Positions 55,174 to 62,572 of a DNA stretch of 64,000 bases are shown here, one piece after another (the first letter of the stretch is position 1; every line of letters begins with the position of its first letter). The notes under the pieces are model-generated. The model was not told the origin of the DNA and did not search any database. It worked only from the letters and a program-made list of their open reading frames with translations. The translations under genes and the position numbers were made by a program. This stretch comes from Stappia sp. ES.058 (lineage in GTDB: Bacteria; Pseudomonadota; Alphaproteobacteria; Rhizobiales; Stappiaceae), in NCBI RefSeq assembly GCF_900105595.1, contig NZ_LT629784.1, positions 2,232,001-2,296,000 on the forward strand, written 5' to 3'.

Positions 55174-56194
55174 GGCAAACCTCTGAAATTTTTTTCGGTC
55201 CGAATTGCCGAACCACGACTTGTCCCGCGTCAGGCGGACCAAGCGAGGGAATGAGCGCATCGCTGCCGAAGCGATCCTGCACCCAGTCGTCGTCGTAGAT
55301 GGTATCGAGATACGGCTCGCCCCCGTCCGGAGCGATCGCGACCACGACATCGTCCGGGGAAAAACTCGCCTGGAATGCGCGGATCGCCGCCAGCACGGAC
55401 CCGGTGGACCCGCCGGCGAGGATGCCCTGGCGCCGCGCAAGATATCGGCAGTTCGCAATGGCGACGCTTTCGGGAACGAGTGCAATCGCATACAGACCGG
55501 CCGGGTCGAACAGCGGCGGCTGCCGGCTCGCCCCAAGCCCCGGAATATGGCGCGGTCCGGGAGGGGATCCCAATGTCACCGAGCCGACGCTGTCGACAGC
55601 GACGATCCTGGGCGCCGGTCTGCGTCGGCTCAGCCGCGCGACACAGCCCATCAGCGTGCCTGTCGTGCCAGCACCGATGAATACATAGTCGAGCTTGTCG
55701 AAAGACCGGTCGATCGATAGGCCGGTCGTGTCGCGATGAATGCGCGGATTGGCCTCGTTGGCATATTGATTGATCCAGTGATAGCGCGGATCGCGGTCGA
55801 TCAACAAACGGATGTGGTCGATGCGCGAGCCCAGAAAGCCGCCGTTGGCGTCCGGCGTGGTGACTTCGACGATGGACGCGCCAAAGACCTTCATTCGCCG
55901 GATGTTCTGTCGGCTTGTGTTCGGGTCGACCACACATGTGAAGTCGTAGCCGCGTGCCGCGCAGATCATGCTGACTGCAACGCCGAGATTTCCCGAGGAA
56001 GATTCAATCAGCCGTTTTCCATTCGCGAGCACCCCTTTCGCTTCGCAGTCTTCAATCAAGCCCAGCGCGGTTTTGAACTTGATCGAACCGGCGGGGTTCA
56101 GACTTTCAAGCTTGAGGTAGGGCGCCGGCTGTTCGGGCCAGGGCAGGGCAAGAAAATTCTCGTCGCCCAGGAATGCCGTGAGCCGGTTGATCAT
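55166..56194 (-). CDS. sbnA: SbnA-like N-(2-amino-2-carboxyethyl)-L-glutamate synthase (cysteine synthase family)
   Basis: 342 residues, PLP fold type II. The cofactor lysine is Lys39 in LNPAGSIKFKTAL; the phosphate loop IESSSGNLGVAVSM and the stretches FTCVVDPNTSRQN, DANGGFLGSRI and HWINQYANEANP closely match SbnA rather than CysK. ILAGGSTGSVLAAI closes the active site. SbnA joins O-phospho-L-serine with L-glutamate. With sbnB next door the cell should make L-2,3-diaminopropionate, a building block of metallophores and peptide antibiotics. Confidence 0.88.
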   Translation of the reverse strand: MINRLTAFLGDENFLALPWPEQPAPYLKLESLNPAGSIKFKTALGLIEDCEAKGVLANGKRLIESSSGNLGVAVSMICAARGYDFTCVVDPNTSRQNIRRMKVFGASIVEVTTPDANGGFLGSRIDHIRLLIDRDPRYHWINQYANEANPRIHRDTTGLSIDRSFDKLDYVFIGAGTTGTLMGCVARLSRRRPAPRIVAVDSVGSVTLGSPPGPRHIPGLGASRQPPLFDPAGLYAIALVPESVAIANCRYLARRQGILAGGSTGSVLAAIRAFQASFSPDDVVVAIAPDGGEPYLDTIYDDDWVQDRFGSDALIPSLGPPDAGQVVVRQFGPKKISEVCHD

Positions 56195-57156
56195 GACCGG
56201 GCCTCCTGTGAAAACACCACGCCGGTTGACGCCGCGCCGAGGTTTTTCCAGACGAGTGTCGCTCTCTCGTTTTCCCCGCCTACAAACCGGGCCGGGCCAA
56301 AGACTGTCGGCACGCCGTCAAAACAGGGAGGAACGGATCGGGCGGATTGCGCCGCGCGGCGCAGAGCCAGATTGGCGACGAGCTGAACGGCGGCGATCAC
56401 TTCGTGAAAGTATGTTCCAGGCTCTTCACCGAAGAGATTTCGATGATGCGCAGCAAACGGCCGGGCACCCTCCAGATCTCTTGAATCAGGAACCGCGAGG
56501 GCTTCGACGTCACCCATGGACGTCAGCTCGCGTGTTACCGACGGATCGGCGGCATCGTCGGAAAACAGCACTGGTTCGGCTTCTCCCCCTTGGCGAAAAC
56601 CACGAAGCCAGTCCCGCGATGCTTCCAGCCGCCCGAGAAAAACCGTGGCCATCGGATGCTGAGCCGGGACGATATCGTCTGTCGACACGGCTGCGGTCGC
56701 CAGCAGACGTTCAACCTTCGACTTCAGAGCCAGGTAATGGGGCGACCCATCGGACAGCACACGGATCGTTTGAAATCCTCGCTCGCGAATTCTGTCGAGG
56801 ATGGCCTGTGCAATCGCCCGGTCGTTGGGACAAAGGCGAAACACCCCCTCGGGCAGCGCGCCCAAGTCAATGGTCGCGGCAGGCAGGAACACCGGGATGC
56901 CGGCGGCGACATAGAGGTGGAGCGCGCCGACGACTGCATCCGATCCGAAGGGCCCGATCAGGGCATCGATGTCATGGCCGATCAACTGCCGCGCCGCCTG
57001 CTCCGCGCCGTTGGCGGTCGCGCCGTCGTCGACCCGGTCGAACGCCAGTCGCCCGGCGCCGGGCACCTTGTCCCGAGCAACGGCGAGTGCCCTTTCGAGC
57101 GTGCGGGCGTGCGCTGTTGCTTGAGGATCGAAAAGCGCGCTGATCCCGACCTTCAT
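56191..57156 (-). CDS. Periplasmic-binding-fold protein without signal peptide (LivJ-like)
   Basis: 321 residues. The sequence runs as a type-1 periplasmic binding fold (Peripla_BP_6 type): MKVGISALFDPQ, GHDIDALIGPFGSDAV, AAGIPVFLPAATIDLG, and later FHEVIAAVQLVANLAL. It starts directly with the first beta strand, so it should remain in the cytoplasm, and no transporter permease or ATPase is near. The ATG at 57156 overlaps the upstream oxidase stop, and its own stop overlaps the SbnA start. Perhaps an amino-acid-binding or carrier-type subunit of the pathway; function unknown. Confidence 0.75.
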   Translation of the reverse strand: MKVGISALFDPQATAHARTLERALAVARDKVPGAGRLAFDRVDDGATANGAEQAARQLIGHDIDALIGPFGSDAVVGALHLYVAAGIPVFLPAATIDLGALPEGVFRLCPNDRAIAQAILDRIRERGFQTIRVLSDGSPHYLALKSKVERLLATAAVSTDDIVPAQHPMATVFLGRLEASRDWLRGFRQGGEAEPVLFSDDAADPSVTRELTSMGDVEALAVPDSRDLEGARPFAAHHRNLFGEEPGTYFHEVIAAVQLVANLALRRAAQSARSVPPCFDGVPTVFGPARFVGGENERATLVWKNLGAASTGVVFSQEARS

Positions 57157-58307
57157 GCCGCCCCCTGCGTTGCGTCCAGCTCCACCGGCATCCGTCGGGC
57201 GAAGCGGTCGGGTTTCAGGGCACGGGCGAACCAGTCAGCCGTTGCGTCCATAGGTTTGTCGGTCAGCGCCTCATGGACGAGTTGAGCCACCACCAGTCCG
57301 GCTCCGGGCGCCAGCTTGTATCCGATGCCGGCAAACCCGGTCGCCACGAACACACGCCGCTGCCCCAGCCGACCAATGACCGGTCTGTCGTCGGCCGAAT
57401 AAGCGTCATGGCCTTCAACGATATCGAAAGCGGTCGCCAGTCGCGGGGTCCCGGCAATTTCAGCAAATTTCGCACAGCCGTCGGCGAGAATCGCTTCGGC
57501 AGGCCATGTCAGGCCTTCGACCGTCTCCGCTTCCGATCGGCACCCGGCTCCCACGCCGATAAGCCGACCGCCGAGAGGCACTAGATAGGAACCGGCGCGA
57601 AAGTCGATCACCGGACAGGGCAACTGCTGTTGTTCGACGACCATCCGCACCTGCGGAACCGACCGGGCCCGTATCGGGACATCGCGGACAATGCCAGCCG
57701 TCCAGGCGCCACCCGCGACGACGATGTAGCGGGAGCGAAGATCGCCAAAGGCGAACCGAAGCGTCACTTCCGACGCGCCCTCTTCGATCCGGAGGGGGCC
57801 GGCATTCTCCACAACGGTGATATCCAGACCGGTCTTGAACACCACGGCGCGGGCACTCGAGCGTGCATTGCCGTACCCGCCCTCGGGCTCCCATATCACA
57901 GGGCCCTGCCCGTCAGGGGTGATAAAACCGGTTGCCTCCGCCGCCTGCCGGCGGCTCACGAGACGGAGCCCCCCGGACGTCAGTTCGTCGACCTCAACGG
58001 CTGAATCGGGAACAAGATAGACACCCGTTCGCGCAATGGTCGACGCATAGGCCCGGCCGACCCGGGATCGGGCCATGTGTTTCATCGACATGCGCGTGAA
58101 TTCCCGGATCACGGGATCACGATCATACGTGCGCAGGATCCCTCCGGACCGGGCAGTTGCGCCGGCGCTCCCGATACAGCTGCGGTCAACCAATGCGACC
58201 GTATGGCCGAGATTGGCAATTTCGGCAGCGGCCGCCGCTCCGATCACGCCTCCCCCTATGACGAGGGCGTCAAAGACTGCGCTGCAGTTCCCGGCCATCG
58301 CGCTCAC
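57153..58307 (-). CDS. FAD-dependent oxidoreductase, D-amino-acid oxidase (DAO) family
   Basis: 384 residues. The FAD loop is LVIGGGVIGAAAAAEIANLG near residue 16, with SAGATARSGGILRTYD as the family's second motif; the C-terminus has DRPVIGRLGQRRVFVATGFAGIG. Enzymes of this kind oxidise glycine-, sarcosine- or D-amino-acid-type amines. The start is a GTG at 58307 that overlaps the MetRS-like stop (GTGA); an ATG three codons in (58298) is the alternative. In this cluster it may oxidise an amino-acid precursor or an aminoacyl intermediate. Confidence 0.87.
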   Translation of the reverse strand: MSAMAGNCSAVFDALVIGGGVIGAAAAAEIANLGHTVALVDRSCIGSAGATARSGGILRTYDRDPVIREFTRMSMKHMARSRVGRAYASTIARTGVYLVPDSAVEVDELTSGGLRLVSRRQAAEATGFITPDGQGPVIWEPEGGYGNARSSARAVVFKTGLDITVVENAGPLRIEEGASEVTLRFAFGDLRSRYIVVAGGAWTAGIVRDVPIRARSVPQVRMVVEQQQLPCPVIDFRAGSYLVPLGGRLIGVGAGCRSEAETVEGLTWPAEAILADGCAKFAEIAGTPRLATAFDIVEGHDAYSADDRPVIGRLGQRRVFVATGFAGIGYKLAPGAGLVVAQLVHEALTDKPMDATADWFARALKPDRFARRMPVELDATQGAA

Positions 58308-59809
58308 GCTTCCATAAAAGTGGACTGGCGTTTCTGCGGCACCGGATCGTCCTCGGCACCATCCAGTGCGGTCTTTATTCGCTGGGACAGCTCAGGGTGC
58401 AGCGCCGCGCCCAGTTCACCGACCGTTTCGACCAGATCCGCAACCGGCAGGCCCCGGCTTGCGCGGGCATCGGCCATCGCAACAAGATCGAGAACGATCG
58501 CCGCGAGCGCCTGCATTGAGAAGCTGTCGATGTCGGTTGCACGTTTCCAACGGCGCCGTGCACTGTCGAGAAGCGCAGTGTCGTCGGCGCCGATCGGCGA
58601 CCGGAAGCCGGTTTCCCGGCGCTCGGTCCTTGCGAGATCGATCAGGCGATCAATGGCCCCTTGCCAGACCGTCCGGTACCAGCTCTGGAACACCGCAACC
58701 TCAAAGTCGGTTTCCCTTTCCTCCGGCGACACGGAAGCGAGGAACAATCGGACGGCATCCCGGTCATAGTCGACAGCCAGATCGCGCGCCCAGATTGTGT
58801 GCCCTCTGCTGGTCGACAGGTTCTTTCCGTTCAGCTTCATGAATTGGTTCGGATAGAATTTCGGCATCAGGGAAAGACCGGGAACCATCGACAGCAGAGA
58901 CGGGTACACAACCATGTGACTGTAAGCACAATCGTACCCGAGGAACTCGACCAGGCGTGCGTCCCGATCCGCCCAAAAAGCGGTCGCGAGCGCCCCATCC
59001 CCGACAACGTCTTCGGCATATTCCGCAACAGCTGCGATGTAACCAGCCAGACCGAGAAACCAGGTGTGAAGCCGGCAGGCCTCGTTCCCGCCGAGATCGA
59101 GGCCGGCTTCCCCGGGGCGCGTAATCGCCCAGAGTCTGGGCCCGCGTTCCAGCACCTCATTCGCCCATTCGGCCATTGGCGGTCGGATCGGCTGGCTGCT
59201 GTAGAGTCCACTCAAGAAGCCTGCAAAGCGCTCGACATCGAGGAATTCGCGCTCCACCTCCGGCCAGTCGAACTTTCCGCCGCAAAGCTTGCAGACGAAA
59301 TCCTCCATGAGTGCGGCCTCGGGCGGATAGGCACATTGCTCGCACTGGCTGGCATCGGAATCAGAGCCGCAATAGTTGCAGTTGCCGCGGCCAAAGGCCT
59401 CATAGCCCCAGGTCCCGCAGGAAGGACACCAGGGCTCGCACGATGTCCGTTTGACGACAGCTCCCGCTTCGACCGCCGCCGCGTAGACCTGCGCTGCCGC
59501 GCCATGAAAGTGCCGGTTCTCGTAGCTCGACAACCAGTGGCTCATCTCGATGCCCAATGCAGCGAGAGTGCCCTTTATCCGTTCGGTGTTTTCGTTGGCG
59601 ATCTGAATGCGATCGACGCCCAGTTCAAGTTCCTTGCGGTGCATGTAGGACTGGTAGTCGTCGGAATAGGACACGAGAATGCAATCGTGTCCTTTCGCTC
59701 GCTGCACCCGCGTAAACACATCCGCCGACAGGAAAGGTCCGGCGATATGCCCGATATGCAAGTCGCCGTTGGGTGTCGGAGGCGTGACGGAAACGATCAG
59801 TCTAGGCAT
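58304..59809 (-). CDS. Methionyl-tRNA-synthetase-like protein, shortened
   Basis: 501 residues, class I aminoacyl-tRNA synthetase of MetRS type. HIGH is intact (His18-His21 in GDLHIGHIAGP); the KMSKS position reads KNLSTSR (329-335). A cysteine-rich insert carries CPSC (128-131), CNYC (144-147), CEQC (156-159) and CKLC (173-176), the knuckle domain of MetRS. The C-terminal anticodon-binding part is short and diverged, and no tRNA-binding EMAP domain follows. It probably adenylates an amino acid; whether it acts on tRNA or as an amide ligase (as CysRS-like MshC does) or as a resistant MetRS is open. Confidence 0.85.
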   Translation of the reverse strand: MPRLIVSVTPPTPNGDLHIGHIAGPFLSADVFTRVQRAKGHDCILVSYSDDYQSYMHRKELELGVDRIQIANENTERIKGTLAALGIEMSHWLSSYENRHFHGAAAQVYAAAVEAGAVVKRTSCEPWCPSCGTWGYEAFGRGNCNYCGSDSDASQCEQCAYPPEAALMEDFVCKLCGGKFDWPEVEREFLDVERFAGFLSGLYSSQPIRPPMAEWANEVLERGPRLWAITRPGEAGLDLGGNEACRLHTWFLGLAGYIAAVAEYAEDVVGDGALATAFWADRDARLVEFLGYDCAYSHMVVYPSLLSMVPGLSLMPKFYPNQFMKLNGKNLSTSRGHTIWARDLAVDYDRDAVRLFLASVSPEERETDFEVAVFQSWYRTVWQGAIDRLIDLARTERRETGFRSPIGADDTALLDSARRRWKRATDIDSFSMQALAAIVLDLVAMADARASRGLPVADLVETVGELGAALHPELSQRIKTALDGAEDDPVPQKRQSTFMEA

Positions 59810-60194
59810 GACACGCTTCCGGGTTCTTCTTCATTTCCTCCAGATATTCCCGGGCGTGCGGCTCATCCCACCAAACCACGTAGAAATGAAAGTCCTCATC
59901 CGTATTATTCTCGACGTAGTGATCGACATGCTTGGGAATTGCAGCGATGTCGCCCTGACCGAATTCATGGGATTTGTCATCAACAACCAGCGTCGCGGAG
60001 CCCTTGATTGCGATGAAGATTTCCTGATCGATCTGAGTGTGCGAGTCGCTGACCGTGCCCGGCCGAACGACACACCAAGCACCACTGAACGGCATCGGGT
60101 AGTTCTCCCATGGCCGCAACCGGGATCCGTCCAGTCCGTATTCGTGCTTAAGACCGGACCAATCCATGGATCGAAAGATCGTGAAGTCAGCCAT
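59802..60194 (-). CDS. Cupin-domain protein
   Basis: 130 residues from the ATG at 60194. Cupin motif 1 is recognisable as SDSHTQIDQEIFIAIKGSATLVV split over two strands, and motif 2 as GDIAAIPKHVDHYVEN. The putative metal ligands are His and Glu in HTQIDQE and His in HVDHYVEN. It overlaps the MetRS-like start by 8 bp. Could be an isomerase, a dioxygenase or a ligand sensor; small single-domain cupins are too diverse to name further. Confidence 0.82.
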   Translation of the reverse strand: MADFTIFRSMDWSGLKHEYGLDGSRLRPWENYPMPFSGAWCVVRPGTVSDSHTQIDQEIFIAIKGSATLVVDDKSHEFGQGDIAAIPKHVDHYVENNTDEDFHFYVVWWDEPHAREYLEEMKKNPEACHA

Positions 60195-60322
60195 TGTTGT
60201 CACCTTCCCACTGATACGACGTGATATTTTCCGACGCCGGCCAACCAGCGCCGCCGGCTTGCGCCCGCCTGCAAGTGTCTTGATGAAAACCCGCAGGCAC
60301 ACCGGTCGGGCCTGACCGGTCG

Positions 60323-60742
60323 CTAGACAAAGTCCTCCCGTTGATAGGACTCGAGATCCGCGTATTTGATGTAGATCTCCTCGTCCGCCGCGATGTCTCT
60401 GGTGGTCACCGCCAGAACGCGAGGAAAGGGTTCGCCCGACTTCCAGTCGAGCCGGCAGTTCTCCTCGTTCGAGTGATTGATGATCGAGGACGCCCCGAAA
60501 GCGAGTTGCAGGCCTCGCTCGCCCTGCTCCTTCAATAGCGGGTCACGATCGGCAAACAGATGATTGCGCAGAGATGTGGCGCAAACGACCTGCGCATCGT
60601 GAGAGCCGATCCTGCGACAAAGATCCTGCAGGATGACCGTCCCCGCCTCGATCTGGCGCCGCGCAAACACTCCGACCCCCCGGCCCGGCGAAGACCGGTA
60701 GCTGCAATACCGATTGACGACCATTTCCACCCTGCCTGGCAT
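60323..60742 (-). CDS. Small SET-domain protein
   Basis: 139 residues from the ATG at 60742 (AAGGA seven bases before). It is almost only a SET domain: GRGVGVFARRQIEAGTVI at the start, SIINHSNEENCRLDW as the NHS knot motif and ADEEIYIKYAD as the terminal Tyr motif. SET proteins transfer methyl groups to lysine side chains. A bacterial stand-alone SET gene at the head of a biosynthetic operon is uncommon; it might methylate a small amine or a carrier protein. Confidence 0.78.
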   Translation of the reverse strand: MPGRVEMVVNRYCSYRSSPGRGVGVFARRQIEAGTVILQDLCRRIGSHDAQVVCATSLRNHLFADRDPLLKEQGERGLQLAFGASSIINHSNEENCRLDWKSGEPFPRVLAVTTRDIAADEEIYIKYADLESYQREDFV

Positions 60743-61344
60743 TGCAATCCTTGGTGAACTTTGCAAATTAATACACCAATAAGTATGCATACCCCGCGAG
60801 CCCGGCGCAAGAAACTTCTATTTATAATTGCAAAATAATAATCCACACCTTTCACGTGCTTTGGAGATTGTCGTAGCGGCACGCTCCACCCGGCCACAGT
60901 CAAGCCTGCGATGAATGCGGCTTTTTGATGCGCCGCTCCCGACATTGAGTATGAGCAAACACAAACACTGTCTTTTTGCTCTTCATCGACATCAGCGCAC
61001 CCGATGACGTGATCCCGTTAGGTCGCGTCGAAACGCCGGACAAACCCGTCGGCAACATCTCGAGTGAGACTGAAGCGGCCATCGACACCTGCCCTGACGC
61101 AGGCCGTTTTAATGAGAGACCCTGACATGTCGCACCATCGGCTCGAGCGACGCCTGGCGAATGTTCGCGTGAACGTCCGCATCTTCATTCGACACCTCCC
61201 CGTCCCGATCGCGATCTGGAGCGGAGCTCCCCCTTTTTCAAGACACTCAGGCTACAGGTTGAAAAAAACAACTTTTAATAATCATATTAGACTCTATGCA
61301 TTTTATAGGTGTAGTATCCAAAATCGGACGGTACAGCACAGGAG
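60743..61344. other. Divergent intergenic region of the biosynthetic cluster, 602 bp
   Basis: Separates the leftward run (SET gene first) from the rightward SHMT-like gene. It is AT-rich at both ends, with a GTATGCATAC palindrome at 60783-60792 and ATTGCAAT/ATTGCAAA elements near 60741 and 60829. The central part has normal GC. A 53-codon open stretch from about 60955 (reading PDDVIPLGRVETPDKPVG) looks protein-like but has no start codon or ribosome site and follows a stop directly; it may be a gene scar. Confidence 0.45.
61259..61287 (+). promoter_or_regulatory. Possible promoter of the SHMT-like gene
   Basis: TTGAAA at 61259-61264 and TCATAT at 61282-61287 are spaced by 17 bp, inside a strongly AT-rich stretch, 57 bp before the start codon. 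The -10 match is poor, so this is a suggestion only. Confidence 0.3.
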
Positions 61345-62544
61345 ATGACATTGGTCATGAGAAATGTCGCAATCGTCGCAAAACAAGAAATTGGAAATAT
61401 TGCCAATACTCTTGTTGATGAAGCTGCAAACTCATTGCGTGAATGTACAAACCTCGTCGCAGCCACAAATCGCCCATCCGACTACGTCTTGAATTGCATG
61501 AGACAGGCAACCGACTCTGTTCAGCTCGAAGGGCACTGCGGCAAGCGTTTTCATGAGGGGGCAGGTGCCTATGACGAGGTCGAACGCTACTGCATCAAGA
61601 GCGCTTCCGAATTGTTTGGCGCAACGCACGCGTCCGTGCAGGCATGGCGATGCACGAACGGGTTGCTGAGCGTCACCCGGGCACTTGCCAAACCTGGTGA
61701 AAAGGTTCTCGGTCTTGAGTGTGCCAGCGGCGGATATTATGCAACATCGACCAAGGCGCACCTGATCGGAAAACTATACGATGTTGCGACGTACACGGTG
61801 TCGGAAACCACCCTTCGGCTCGACTACGACCTGATCAGGGACCGTGCTCGAAAAGAACGCCCCAGGATCATTTTCGCGGGCGACACAAGCTACTCGCGTG
61901 ACTGGAATTGGGCGGCAATGCGCGACATTGCCGATGAGGTCGGCGCATACCTTGTCGCCGACGTCTCGCAGGTTGCCGGACTGATTGTCGGCAACGCCTT
62001 TTCGTCCCCGGTTCAGTTTGCCGACGTCACGCTTTTTGCAACCTACAAAACGTTTCGCGGACCGCACGGTTGCATTGTCCTGACCAATTCCGCTGAGATA
62101 TGGAAGGCAATCCGGAGCCGCCTCTACCCGGAACTTCAAGGGAGCGTGGTGGCCTCAACGCTTGCCGGCCTTGCCGCCACACTGGAAGAAGCAGGCACCC
62201 TCGAATATGCCGAATACCAGCATCGAACAGTTGACCTGAGCCGGCGGTTGGCTAAGGGCGTTGCCGCTCAGGGTGTGGAGATCGTGACTGGCGGGACGGA
62301 CAATCACGGGTTCATTGCCGTCGTTCCGGCCGAATGCCGCGCCAGTGCCGCCGACGCATGCGGGATGCTTTCGCAACAAGGCATCCTGACCAACAAGACG
62401 CCAATCCCCTTCGATCGCCGGTCACTGCTTGAGTCAAGCGGCGTTCGGATCGGCGCGTCTTTTGTCGCGAATCTCGAGATCAGCAACGACGAGATCGACA
62501 GCATTGCGGGCTGCATTGGGAGAACGATCAGGTCTCTTCATTGA
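61345..62544 (+). CDS. Serine-hydroxymethyltransferase-like PLP enzyme (fold type I)
   Basis: 399 residues, SHMT family by order of motifs: LEGHCGKRFHEGAGAYDEVE, then the PLP lysine Lys235 in LFATYKTFRGPHGC. The cofactor Asp206 is kept in VADVSQVAGL. Two usual SHMT residues differ: the PLP-stacking His (QPHSGSQAN in SHMT) is Trp101 in QAWRCTNGL, and the His of DMAHVAG is Gln209. A transaldolase or other aldol-type amino-acid synthesis is more likely than housekeeping SHMT. GGAG abuts the ATG at 61345, so the in-frame ATG at 61357 may be the real start. Confidence 0.82.
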   Translation: MTLVMRNVAIVAKQEIGNIANTLVDEAANSLRECTNLVAATNRPSDYVLNCMRQATDSVQLEGHCGKRFHEGAGAYDEVERYCIKSASELFGATHASVQAWRCTNGLLSVTRALAKPGEKVLGLECASGGYYATSTKAHLIGKLYDVATYTVSETTLRLDYDLIRDRARKERPRIIFAGDTSYSRDWNWAAMRDIADEVGAYLVADVSQVAGLIVGNAFSSPVQFADVTLFATYKTFRGPHGCIVLTNSAEIWKAIRSRLYPELQGSVVASTLAGLAATLEEAGTLEYAEYQHRTVDLSRRLAKGVAAQGVEIVTGGTDNHGFIAVVPAECRASAADACGMLSQQGILTNKTPIPFDRRSLLESSGVRIGASFVANLEISNDEIDSIAGCIGRTIRSLH

Positions 62545-62572
62545 TCACCATGCGGATATTATTGGTGCGATA

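Noticed and set aside
54154..56194. Cysteine synthase plus ornithine cyclodeaminase for ordinary Cys/Pro metabolism
   Set aside because: Both sequences match SbnA/SbnB-specific stretches (WINQYANE, ISGIKW) and the genes overlap, as in known diaminopropionate synthesis loci.
60955..61120. Protein-like open stretch in the divergent spacer
   Set aside because: No start codon, no ribosome site, an in-frame stop directly upstream, and no recognisable family; reported only as a possible scar.
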